Positions 36,247 to 44,489 of a stretch of DNA of 64,000 nt are shown here, piece after piece (position 1 is the stretch's first letter; every line of letters starts with the position of its first letter). The stretch covers positions 1 through 64,000 of the forward strand of contig CAIXPS010000522.1 of NCBI GenBank assembly GCA_903921365.1. Direction: 5' to 3'. Position numbers and translations under genes: made by a program. The stretch is from an uncultured bacterium. GTDB lineage: Bacteria; Chloroflexota; Anaerolineae; J036; Brachytrichaceae. Below the pieces are notes generated by a model that did no database searches, had not been told where the DNA came from, and saw nothing but the letters and a program-made list of their open reading frames with translations.

Positions 36247-37311
36247 ATGACGAATATGCTCTTTGAAATCAAGGCTGTCGATCGCGAGTGCTACATCACT
36301 CGACTGCGGGATTTCCTGCCCGACCGGCTGATCGATATCCACACGCATGTGTGGCTGGACAAGTTCAAAGCGCGCGACCCGAACGCCCCCGTGCGCACGG
36401 TAAGTTGGCCGTCCCTGGTGGCAAAGGATTGTTCGCTTGCAGACCTTGATGAGACGTATCGATTGTTACTTCCCGGTAAGCGCGTTGTTCCGATGTTATT
36501 CAGCAGTCTTGCCAGTGAAGACGATGTGGATGGCGCAAACGCCTACGCCAGCGAATGCGCGACCCACAGCGGTTACCCGGCGTTGATCTTTGCCGCTCCG
36601 CAGTGGAGTGCGCAGGAGTTTGAGAACCGCATCCTGGCGGGCGGGTTTGTCGGCGCGAAAGTCTACATGACGATGGCCGACCGATACATCCCGATCCGCG
36701 AAATGCGCATTTTTGACTATCTGCCGCATCACCAGTTGGAAGTGCTCGACCGGCATGGTTGGATCGTCATGTTGCACATCCCGCGCGACGGGCGGTTGCG
36801 CGATGCGGTGAACCTGGCGCAGATGCTGGAGATCGAGCGTCGTTATCCCAACGCGCAGGTGGTCATCGCGCACGTTGGCCGGGCCTACTGCAGCGAGGAT
36901 GTTGGCGAGGCGTTTGAAGTGCTGGCGTCAACGCGCCGTATGCGCTTTGACTTCAGCGCAAATACCAACGCCGAGGTTTTCCAGCGGCTGATCCGCGCTG
37001 TTGGCCCCGCGCGCGTGCTCTTCGGCAGCGACATGCCCATCTTGCGCATGCGCATGCGGCGCATCTGCGAGGACGGTCGCTACATCAACCTCGTCCCGCG
37101 CGGGCTGTATGGCGATGTGTCAGGCGACCGCAATATGCGCGAAGTCGACGGCGCTGAGGCGGCGAGCCTGAGCTTCTTTCTATACGAAGAACTGGATGCT
37201 TTCCGGCGCGCGACCGAGGCGACCGGGTTGCAGGCGCAGGATGTCGAGGATGTCTTTTATAACAATGCGGCGCGGATGTTGCATGCGGCCGGTTTCCGTG
37301 GCGCGTTGTGA
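36247..37311 (+). CDS. Amidohydrolase 2 family protein
   Basis: A 354-residue metal-dependent hydrolase. Metal-binding His residues appear in RLIDIHTHVWLD (about 27-38), the VIAHVGRAYC strand (about 207-216) and the Asp in LFGSDMPILRMR (about 258). The fold is that of aminocarboxymuconate-semialdehyde-decarboxylase-like amidohydrolases, which act on C-C or C-N bonds. It is directly downstream of the aldolase gene, six bases after its stop. Two smaller relatives are at 45933 and 46701. Confidence 0.85.
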   Translation: MTNMLFEIKAVDRECYITRLRDFLPDRLIDIHTHVWLDKFKARDPNAPVRTVSWPSLVAKDCSLADLDETYRLLLPGKRVVPMLFSSLASEDDVDGANAYASECATHSGYPALIFAAPQWSAQEFENRILAGGFVGAKVYMTMADRYIPIREMRIFDYLPHHQLEVLDRHGWIVMLHIPRDGRLRDAVNLAQMLEIERRYPNAQVVIAHVGRAYCSEDVGEAFEVLASTRRMRFDFSANTNAEVFQRLIRAVGPARVLFGSDMPILRMRMRRICEDGRYINLVPRGLYGDVSGDRNMREVDGAEAASLSFFLYEELDAFRRATEATGLQAQDVEDVFYNNAARMLHAAGFRGAL

Positions 37312-37344
37312 AACGCACCGCCGTTGCGGCGACAGGAGGATGTG

Positions 37345-38763
37345 GTGATAAAAGCGATCTCAGTCGGGCTCTTGCCCTTATACCTGAAGCTGTACGATGA
37401 CACCTCACCGGAACACCGGCCGGGCGTCGAACGCTTTCGCGACACGATTGCGGCGGAGTTGCAAAAGCGCGGTCTGAATGTCGTCGTCGCGCCAGTGTGC
37501 CGCATCGCATCCGAGTTTCAGGCAGCCGTTCAGGAGTTCGAGGCGCAGGATGTAACCGCGATTGTCACGCTGCACCTGGCGTATTCGCCGTCGCAGGAGT
37601 CTGTCCCGTCGGTTGCTGCGACGCATCTGCCAGTGATCGTCCTCGACACCACCCCCACACTCGATTTCAGCCCGCGCCAGAGTCCTGATGAGATCATGCA
37701 CAACCACGGCATTCACGGCGTGCAGGATTTCTGCAACCTCCTGATTCGTCATGGCAAGGGGTTTCAGATCGAGGCAGGGCACTGGGAGAAGTCCGACGTG
37801 CTGGATCGCGTGGTGACGCGCGCGCAGGCCGCGGCGCTTGCGCAAGCGATGCGCGCGGCGCGTGTGGGGCGAATCGGCAACGGGTTCAAGGGCATGGGTG
37901 ACTTTGATGTGCCCGAACCAGTGCTGTCCGCAACCATCGGCATCACAACCGTGCCGATAACGCCGCAGAGTTTTGGTGAATTGGCTGCTCGTATCTCCGA
38001 CATCGATGTCGCGGCTGAAGTAGCCTTCGACCGCGCTGCTTATACGCTCGACGGCGTCACACCGGAGGCGCACGCACTTACTGCCCGCGTGGGATTGGCT
38101 GCGCGCCGATGGATCGAAAACGAACGGCTGACGGGATTCACTGTGAACTTTATGGAGGCGACGCGCGGCGCCGGTGTCCCGGCCATGCCTTTTCTTGAGG
38201 CCAGCAAAGCGATGGGGCGCGGCATTGGTTATGCGGGTGAAGGCGACGTGCTCACTGCTGGCCTCGTCGGCGCATTGGGTTCGGTTTACCCGCAGGTGAC
38301 GTTTACGGAGATGTTCTGCCCGGACTGGGCGAATGACACGATTTTTCTCAGCCACATGGGTGAGATGAGCATTAATCTGATCGAGGGCACGCCGCGCCTG
38401 CGGCAGAAGGTGTATGCATTTATCGATTCGTCAGATCCGGTGATGGCAGTCGGACGGTTCAAAGCCGGCGGCGCCGTTTGGGTCAACCTGGCCCCGGGGC
38501 CAGCCGATACCTTCACGCTGATCCTCGCGCCAGTCGATGTGCTGGAAGTGACAGGCGCAGATGCGATGGCCGATAGTATCCATGGCTGGATCAAGCCGCG
38601 CCGGCCGATCTCAGACTTTCTTGCCGCTTACAGCCGCTTGGGCGGCACGCATCACGCTGCGATGGTCTACAGCCATGGGTGCCATGGGCGCGAAGATCGC
38701 GAACTTGCCGCGTTATGCGCCTTCGGCGACATGATGGGTTGGAAGACCGCCATTCTGAAGTAA
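37345..38763 (+). CDS. L-fucose/L-arabinose isomerase family protein
   Basis: A 472-residue protein with the fold of L-arabinose/L-fucose isomerases. LPLYLKLYDDTSPE and the FQAAVQEFEAQDVTAIVTLHLAYSPSQE strand match the N-terminal domain, and the C-terminal half contains GLVGALGSVYPQVTFTEMF and the final HHAAMVYSHGCHGREDRELAALCAFGDMMG. Isomerases convert aldoses to ketoses with a divalent metal. Start: the GTG 37345 is preceded by AGGAGGA; a GTG at 37342 is an alternative. A second family member lies at 44490. Confidence 0.8.
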   Translation: MIKAISVGLLPLYLKLYDDTSPEHRPGVERFRDTIAAELQKRGLNVVVAPVCRIASEFQAAVQEFEAQDVTAIVTLHLAYSPSQESVPSVAATHLPVIVLDTTPTLDFSPRQSPDEIMHNHGIHGVQDFCNLLIRHGKGFQIEAGHWEKSDVLDRVVTRAQAAALAQAMRAARVGRIGNGFKGMGDFDVPEPVLSATIGITTVPITPQSFGELAARISDIDVAAEVAFDRAAYTLDGVTPEAHALTARVGLAARRWIENERLTGFTVNFMEATRGAGVPAMPFLEASKAMGRGIGYAGEGDVLTAGLVGALGSVYPQVTFTEMFCPDWANDTIFLSHMGEMSINLIEGTPRLRQKVYAFIDSSDPVMAVGRFKAGGAVWVNLAPGPADTFTLILAPVDVLEVTGADAMADSIHGWIKPRRPISDFLAAYSRLGGTHHAAMVYSHGCHGREDRELAALCAFGDMMGWKTAILK

Positions 38764-38800
38764 TGTCGTTTCGGCAAGAAATATGCTGATACGGCAGACC

Positions 38801-38857
38801 AGTCAACTTGACTTTTCACGGTTTAAAGGCATAACATGAATTGACTTAAATAGTCAA
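38801..38857 (+). promoter_or_regulatory. Pair of palindromic operator-like sites with a promoter
   Basis: AGTCAA-C-TTGACT (38801-38813) and TTGACT-TAAAT-AGTCAA (38841-38857) share the half-site TTGACT. The first can also supply a -35 (TTGACT at 38808), with a -10-like CATAAC 16 bases on. The second would lie near the transcription start, before the gene at 38887. This fits dimeric repressor control. Confidence 0.5.
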
Positions 38858-38886
38858 ACCATGATGTTTATCTTCGAGGTTTTACG

Positions 38887-39687
38887 ATGATCAAATTGGG
38901 CGTTAACTCCGTGCTCTTCGGCGGTTTCGATTTTGCCACCGCCGCAAAGCACATCAAAATGGCTGGCTATGATGGCGTCGAGATTTCTGCCATCAAGGGA
39001 ATGTGCGAACACCTGTCGCTGGATAACTGGAAGGCGCAGGCTGCAGAACTGAAGCAGATCGTATCGGATAACGGTCTTGAGTTCCTTTCAACCGAGGTTG
39101 CGTCGCTTGACGAAACGCGACTTCTATTGGCTTTCGAAGCGTGTGCGGCGATTGGCATACCAATCATCAACGTTGGCCCTGGCGGCAAGAGCAACGTGGA
39201 AGCCGACTTCGAGCGCACGATCGACATGCTGGCTAAAATGGCCGTAAAGGCCGAGGAATTCGGCGTCACATTGTGCTGCAAGGCGCACGTGGGCGGCGCG
39301 ATCTATAACACAGCGACAACATTGCGCGCGATGGAGCGGGTGACGCATCCCGCCTTCGGGGTCGATATGGATCCCAGCCACATCTACCGCGCGGGCGAAA
39401 ACCCCGCCGATGCGCTTGCGCCGGTTCTCAGTGCGACAAAGCACGTCCATATCCGCGATTGCAAGGGCCCCGGTCCAAACCCCGGCACACCGCCGAACCA
39501 GGCCTGCGGGCGCGGCGATATCGACCTGTTTGCCTATTGCAAAGTCATGGTGGATGGCGGGTACAAAGGCCCGGTCTGTCTTGAGGTGATTGGCGCGAAC
39601 CAGTTGGAACTCGCGCAGGTGGCAGTGATCGCTGCGGAGAGCTACGGTTACCTGAATGCCTGTTTGCGCATGCTGGGCGCGCGTTGA
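38887..39687 (+). CDS. Sugar phosphate isomerase/epimerase (xylose-isomerase-like TIM barrel)
   Basis: A 266-residue protein of the AP-endonuclease-2/xylose-isomerase-like TIM-barrel family. The first strand is KLGVNSVLF, and the metal-ligand segments are EFLSTEVASLDE, ITLCCKAHVGGAIYN and GVDMDPSHIYRAG, then VHIRDCKGPG and VCLEVIGANQ. Metal-binding Glu, His and Asp are in the expected order. It likely isomerises or epimerises a keto-sugar or cyclitol. It starts a new transcription unit behind the palindromic sites. Confidence 0.85.
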   Translation: MIKLGVNSVLFGGFDFATAAKHIKMAGYDGVEISAIKGMCEHLSLDNWKAQAAELKQIVSDNGLEFLSTEVASLDETRLLLAFEACAAIGIPIINVGPGGKSNVEADFERTIDMLAKMAVKAEEFGVTLCCKAHVGGAIYNTATTLRAMERVTHPAFGVDMDPSHIYRAGENPADALAPVLSATKHVHIRDCKGPGPNPGTPPNQACGRGDIDLFAYCKVMVDGGYKGPVCLEVIGANQLELAQVAVIAAESYGYLNACLRMLGAR

Positions 39688-39697
39688 GTGATCTTGA

Positions 39698-39721
39698 GGG
39701 GCGCGCGGCCCTCCGCGCCCC
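39698..39721 (+). terminator. GC-rich hairpin after the epimerase gene
   Basis: GGGGCGCG (39698-39705) pairs perfectly with CGCGCCCC (39714-39721), 8-base loop, about 10 bases after the epimerase stop. There is no U run beyond TTAGTGTT, so it may be an attenuator or a 3'-end protecting structure instead. Confidence 0.4.
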
Positions 39722-39764
39722 CTTAGTGTTGTCTGTAAACTCTGTATTTAATTGAGAGCACAAA

Positions 39765-41180
39765 ATGAAAAAGAAACCCAATCTCATCTTGTTTGGAATC
39801 GACAGCTTGCGCGCCGACCACATGAGTCTGTTTGGCTATGAGCGCCTGACTACGCCTCATATCGACGAATGTGCCGCGGCGGGAACATCATTCAGCCGGG
39901 TTACCAGTCCGTCGATTCCCACCACGCCGGGGTACTCCTCGATGTTTACCGGCATGGACTGCTTTGGGACGGATGTTGTGGCATTGCGTCACGAAGGCGG
40001 GTTAGGCGCGCACGTGAAGACGCTGGCGGAAATCCTGGGAGAGCAGGGTTACAACACGAGCTGCGTGGGTTTCAGCGGCAACCCGGCCTCGCGCGGTTTT
40101 AAGAAGTATCTGGACTTCTCCGGATGGGGATCCTTTGACGAAGGCCGCAGCCCCAAGGCCGAAAACATGAATGCCGTTGCAATCCCGGAGTTAAAGCGCC
40201 TGGCTGTAGAGGACGAGCCGTTTTTCCTCTTCCTGCGCCACATGGATCCGCACTCGCCGTATTTGCCGCCGCTGCCTTTCGAGCGGATATTCTATAGCGG
40301 CGACGAGACTGATCCGAACAACAAGTCGCTTGAGGCGATGTACAAGTTCAAGCCGTTCTGCGATTACCTAGCCAGTTGGATCCCACCCGGATGCTCCGAC
40401 AAGGATTATGTCATTGCGCAGTACGACGGCGCCATTTCTTACATGGACGCCTGTATTGCCAATATCCTCAGCCAGATTCAACAGCTTGGTCTGGAAGAAG
40501 AAACGTTGATCGTGTTCGATTCGGATCATGGCGAAACGTTGTATGACCATGATTGCTACTTCGACCATCACGGCATCTACGAAACCACGCTGCATATTCC
40601 GCTGATCTTCGTGTGGCCGGGGCATGTTCCCGGCGGTCAGATGGTTGATGACCAGTGCTACATGAAGGATATTACGCCGACGATTCTCGATCTGATGGGC
40701 GCTACCCCGAAGCCGAAGATCAAGTTCGACGGCCGCAGCCTGGCGCCGTGGATGTTTGGTGAGCCGCGCGTCGTCGAGTCGGAGACATACATTACTGAGG
40801 CGACCTGGATGCGCAAGCACGGCTGGCGCACGCCGCAGTGGAAGTACATGCACGCGTTGGAGCCCGATTTTCACTTCAAGCCCGAGATCGAGTTGTACGA
40901 CATGATTGCTGACCCGGACGAGAACCATAACCTCGCGGCGGAGCAGCCTGAAGTTGTCAAGATGCTTGAGGAGCGCATGCTGGCTCATATCGCGCGGCGC
41001 ACCAAAGCGACGGGACGACCGAACCCGATGTACACGAACCTGAACTGGCATGGCAAGGGCACAGGGCCGTTCAAGACATCAGAAGAAGCTTACAACGCGA
41101 TGTATATTGGCTCGCCCAAACAAGCGAGCGCGCTACAGGCGAAAGAATTGACCACACAACGCGGAGCCGCGAAACTCTGA
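39765..41180 (+). CDS. Alkaline-phosphatase-superfamily hydrolase, sulfatase-like, without the Cys/Ser sulfatase motif
   Basis: A 471-residue member of the sulfatase/phosphodiesterase group. Asp13 (GIDSLRADHM) and the DSDHGETLYDH motif (about 246-256) bind the metal. At the sulfatase position C/S-x-P-S-R the protein reads Thr53-Thr-Pro-Gly-Tyr (PTTPGYSSMFTG), so formylglycine modification is impossible and a Thr could be the nucleophile, as in alkaline phosphatases and phosphodiesterases. Sulfatase activity is therefore doubtful. No signal peptide is seen. It is next to a sulfotransferase, 17 bases apart. Confidence 0.82.
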   Translation: MKKKPNLILFGIDSLRADHMSLFGYERLTTPHIDECAAAGTSFSRVTSPSIPTTPGYSSMFTGMDCFGTDVVALRHEGGLGAHVKTLAEILGEQGYNTSCVGFSGNPASRGFKKYLDFSGWGSFDEGRSPKAENMNAVAIPELKRLAVEDEPFFLFLRHMDPHSPYLPPLPFERIFYSGDETDPNNKSLEAMYKFKPFCDYLASWIPPGCSDKDYVIAQYDGAISYMDACIANILSQIQQLGLEEETLIVFDSDHGETLYDHDCYFDHHGIYETTLHIPLIFVWPGHVPGGQMVDDQCYMKDITPTILDLMGATPKPKIKFDGRSLAPWMFGEPRVVESETYITEATWMRKHGWRTPQWKYMHALEPDFHFKPEIELYDMIADPDENHNLAAEQPEVVKMLEERMLAHIARRTKATGRPNPMYTNLNWHGKGTGPFKTSEEAYNAMYIGSPKQASALQAKELTTQRGAAKL

Positions 41181-41197
41181 CCTGCACTGAGCTAACA

Positions 41198-41914
41198 ATG
41201 TTGATCACGATCATCGGCCGGGGTCATTCCGGCACGCGCGCCATTTCACACACGTTGATGTCGAGTGGCGTGTTTATGGGCGGTCTGTTGAACGAATCCG
41301 GCGACATGCTGCCGCCGGATGATCTCTATGAAGCCTGCCGGGTGATGGCGAAATACGTCGTCTACAAGGGCGGGTTGGAATGGGACTTTGCGGCCTTGCA
41401 CACTATGCCGATCGATCCGGCGTTTACCCGCCTGGTCGAGTCGTATCTGGCACAGGTCTTTAGCAACCGATCTGAGCACAAGGGATGGAAGTTGCCAGAG
41501 ACGACGTTGATTTACCCGTGGATTGTCAGGATGTTTCCTGACATCCACTATATCCACTGGGTGCGTGATCCCCGCGATAGCATCATGGGCGCGCATCTGA
41601 CGGACGACCTTTCGGATTTCGGCGTCCCTTACGAGAAGACCGACGACGTGCGGCTGCGTCGGGCGATCAGTTGGAAATATCAGCGCGAGATCGTCAAGGC
41701 GACCCCGACGCCACAATATACCTGCAAAGTTCGGTTCGAGGACTTCGTGCTGCAACAGGACGAAGTGCTGGAGAAGTTGCAGGAGTACCTGGGTATCCCA
41801 CTTGGAAAGATCATTGTCCGGCCAGATACGGTCGGGCGCTGGAAGAAAGATAGCGGTGAGCATTACTTTGAGTTCTTCCAGGATGACATGACCGAGCTGG
41901 GGTACGCATCGTAA
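41198..41914 (+). CDS. Sulfotransferase family protein
   Basis: A 238-residue protein starting with the PAPS-binding loop LITIIGRGHSGTRAIS, in the first strand-loop-helix of sulfotransferases. WVRDPRDSIMG (about 124-134) fits the 3'-phosphate-binding motif of the family, and the C-terminal KVRFEDFVLQQDEVLEKLQEYLGIP is the usual family end. It probably moves a sulfuryl group to a small molecule or carbohydrate. It is in one unit with the sulfatase-fold hydrolase and the dehydrogenase gene (14 bases to the next ATG). Confidence 0.8.
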   Translation: MLITIIGRGHSGTRAISHTLMSSGVFMGGLLNESGDMLPPDDLYEACRVMAKYVVYKGGLEWDFAALHTMPIDPAFTRLVESYLAQVFSNRSEHKGWKLPETTLIYPWIVRMFPDIHYIHWVRDPRDSIMGAHLTDDLSDFGVPYEKTDDVRLRRAISWKYQREIVKATPTPQYTCKVRFEDFVLQQDEVLEKLQEYLGIPLGKIIVRPDTVGRWKKDSGEHYFEFFQDDMTELGYAS

Positions 41915-41928
41915 GCAGGAGAGCAACT

Positions 41929-42924
41929 ATGTTGCGTGTTTGCGTTATCGGTTTGGGGCATATTGGGAATCTACATGCCTCGATCTACCAGGGCGACCCC
42001 CTGGTAGAACTCGTTGGGGTATGCGACATCCGGCTGGACCGCGCGAAGGCGGCCGGTGAGAAGTTCGGCGTGCCGCACTTTCTGAGTGCGCCGGAGATGT
42101 TGGCAGCCTTAAAGCCTGATTTGTGCAGCGTCGCCACAGGCGGTTTTGAATACAGCAGCGACCACTATGAGCCGACCATTCAGGCGCTCGAAGCGGGTTG
42201 TCACGTGCTGTGCGAGAAGCCCATCTCGAATGACATCGCCAAGGCCGCGGAGATGGTGCGCGTGGCGCGCGAGCGAAACCGTTGTTTCGGCCTCGATTTC
42301 AACCACCGCTTCACGCCGGCTGCGCGCTATGCGAAGAAGTGGCTCGACGAGGGCCGGCTGGGCAGCCTGTTGTTTGTCAACATGGCCTTGTGGATCGGGC
42401 GACCCGAGGACATGGATTCGCCCTTCTATCACATGAAGGCGCTTAATCCGCACTCGGTCGATATGATGCGCTACTTCTGCGGTGATATCGAGAAGGTGCA
42501 ATGCTTCGCGATGAAGTCGCCTGGTCGCTGGATGTGGAGCACGGCATCGTGGAACATGCTCTTCAAGAACGGCATGGTCGGGCACCTGACCAGCAGCTAC
42601 GACATCGCGCGCGGTCATCCGATGGAGCGGTGTGAGGTGGCTGGGACAGAGGGACGCATGATCGTCGACGACATGTGGCGCGAGGCCACCTTGTTTCCCG
42701 CCGGCAACCCGATCAAAGAGGTGTACACCAATCCGGTCTTTGGCGGCTACCGTGACTTTGATGACACCTTCCGCGAGCGTATTCACTGTTTCGCACAGCA
42801 GGTCGCGGATGGCGTCGCGCCGGAGAATATTGATGGATCGGGCGCAGCCGGATTGGCGGCGCAGAAGGTGATCCACGCCGGCATCGAGTCGCTGACCACA
42901 GGTCAGATCGTTACTGTGAACTAA
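41929..42924 (+). CDS. Gfo/Idh/MocA family oxidoreductase
   Basis: A 331-residue NAD(P)-dependent dehydrogenase. The N-terminal motif is VIGLGHIGNLHASIY. The catalytic Lys is in CEKPISNDIAKAAEMV, and DFNHRFTPAARYAKKWLDEGRLG is the usual second-domain start. HSVDMMRYFCGDIEKV carries the expected His/Asp pair (NPHSVDMMR). GGAGAGCAACT precedes the ATG. The order dehydrogenase, FGGY kinase, isomerase, amidohydrolases repeats the logic of the earlier module. Confidence 0.88.
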   Translation: MLRVCVIGLGHIGNLHASIYQGDPLVELVGVCDIRLDRAKAAGEKFGVPHFLSAPEMLAALKPDLCSVATGGFEYSSDHYEPTIQALEAGCHVLCEKPISNDIAKAAEMVRVARERNRCFGLDFNHRFTPAARYAKKWLDEGRLGSLLFVNMALWIGRPEDMDSPFYHMKALNPHSVDMMRYFCGDIEKVQCFAMKSPGRWMWSTASWNMLFKNGMVGHLTSSYDIARGHPMERCEVAGTEGRMIVDDMWREATLFPAGNPIKEVYTNPVFGGYRDFDDTFRERIHCFAQQVADGVAPENIDGSGAAGLAAQKVIHAGIESLTTGQIVTVN

Positions 42925-42935
42925 CATGAAATTGG

Positions 42936-42963
42936 GTCAACAGCCCTTGCTGTGGCTGTTGAC
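42936..42963 (+). promoter_or_regulatory. Perfect 10-bp hairpin just before the FGGY kinase
   Basis: GTCAACAGCC (42936-42945), 8-base loop, GGCTGTTGAC (42954-42963). It ends 11 bases before the ATG at 42975 and has no U run, so it could be an operator or a translational control structure. Confidence 0.45.
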
Positions 42964-42974
42964 TCGTCGTCACT

Positions 42975-44486
42975 ATGGCAACCGTCGGTTATCTCGGGTT
43001 GGATATCGGCGGCACTGGCGCCAAGGCCGGTGTGTATGGCCGCGACGGTTCGCAACTCGGCTATGGTTACGCCCGTTACTCGCCGAGCGTCTCACCTGAG
43101 GGATACGTCGAAATCCCCATCGAGGTGATCTATCGCGCGGCGCGCGACGCGACAAAACAGGCTGCGAGCGCGAGCCGTGCGCCTATCGCTGCCATGTCGA
43201 TCGCGACGCAGGGGCAGACGTTTGTCGTCCTCGACGAGGCCGACAATCCCCTCTACCCTGCGATCCTGTGGTACGACAGCCGCGCCACGATAGAAGCTGC
43301 GGAACTTCAAGCCGCGATTCACGCAGGTCGCGCGTCAGATGCCGAGGAGCCGCTGATGGAGGCGATATCCGTCGCGCCCAAAGTGTTGTGGCTGCGCCGG
43401 CATAAGCCACAAGCCATGTCTCGTTCCCGTCGTATTCTGCTACTGCCGGACTATTTCAATCGACTCCTGACAGGCGAAGCTGTAACCGATCCTTGCACCG
43501 CGTCGACCACTGGTTTGTATGCCGAAGGCGCAGAGGATTATGACGCCGTCGCACTGGCAGCCGCGCAGATCCCGCGCGGCGCGTTGGCGCGGATCGCCGA
43601 GCCGGGAACCGTGATCGGGCGTGTGTTGCAGACTGCTTCGAGTCCCTTTGGGAGTGTTGCCGCTGACTGGGGGTTGTCGCCTGAGACGATCCTCGTTACC
43701 GGAACCAACGATCAGTATGCGGGCGCGCTGGGCGCCGGCAACTGCGCGGATGGAATCCTGAGCGAGACCACGGGCACGTGTCTGGCGCTGGTGACGCTAT
43801 ATCGTTTACCCGGCGACGGTTTGATCGAGTCGCCCGGATTGTTGCGCGGGCGATTCCCGATACCGGGTTTTGGTTTTGTGCTGGCGTATGCCAAGACCGC
43901 CGGACTGGTGGTAGATTGGTTTCATCAGGCGTTTGCGCGGGGCAGCAGCCTGGCCGAACTCGAGGCGCGCGCGGCGCTTGCGCCGATTGGAAGCAACGGT
44001 CTCACGATGCTCCCGCATTTTGACGGGATGGTGTCACCGGTTCCCAACGCGGCTTCGCGCGGCGCGATGTTGAACCTGGGGTTGAATCACACCCAGGGCG
44101 ATATGTTCCGCGCCGTATTGGAATCCATTGCGTTCTGTCTGCGGGAGAATATCGAGACTATGCAGGCGCATGGGCTTGCTCTAGCCACCGTTCGCTCTAT
44201 TGGCGGCGGCGCAAAGAGTGATCTGTGGATGCAGATCAAGGCAGATGTGACGGGGCGGTCGCTCGAACGACCACAGATCACAGAATCGGCGACGCTCGGC
44301 GCTGCAATGCTTGCGGCTGTGGGCGCGGGCGACCATGCGACACTCCGGGATTGCAGTGCGGCGTTTTATCGCCCCGGACGGGTGTTTACGCCGGACTTAC
44401 GCCGGCACGAGCAATACGCACAGCCATATGGACAATATCGCAGATACTATCAGGAACGCTATGGTGCGAGTAGTTATACGAGGTGA
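42975..44486 (+). CDS. FGGY family carbohydrate kinase
   Basis: A 503-residue sugar kinase of normal family length. The phosphate-1 motif is GLDIGGTGAKAGVYG (8-22), the catalytic Asp is in PAILWYDSRATI (about 94), and VTGTNDQYAGALGAG and VRSIGGGAKSDLWMQIKADVTG are the later ATP-binding motifs; ESATLGAAMLAAVGAG is the classical C-terminal helix. It resembles xylulokinase-type enzymes. It is followed after three bases by a FucI/AraA-like isomerase gene, the expected partner. Confidence 0.88.
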   Translation: MATVGYLGLDIGGTGAKAGVYGRDGSQLGYGYARYSPSVSPEGYVEIPIEVIYRAARDATKQAASASRAPIAAMSIATQGQTFVVLDEADNPLYPAILWYDSRATIEAAELQAAIHAGRASDAEEPLMEAISVAPKVLWLRRHKPQAMSRSRRILLLPDYFNRLLTGEAVTDPCTASTTGLYAEGAEDYDAVALAAAQIPRGALARIAEPGTVIGRVLQTASSPFGSVAADWGLSPETILVTGTNDQYAGALGAGNCADGILSETTGTCLALVTLYRLPGDGLIESPGLLRGRFPIPGFGFVLAYAKTAGLVVDWFHQAFARGSSLAELEARAALAPIGSNGLTMLPHFDGMVSPVPNAASRGAMLNLGLNHTQGDMFRAVLESIAFCLRENIETMQAHGLALATVRSIGGGAKSDLWMQIKADVTGRSLERPQITESATLGAAMLAAVGAGDHATLRDCSAAFYRPGRVFTPDLRRHEQYAQPYGQYRRYYQERYGASSYTR

Positions 44487-44489
44487 AAG

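Noticed and set aside
39765-41180. Calling this gene a true sulfatase
   Set aside because: The residues needed for formylglycine formation are absent (TTPGY).
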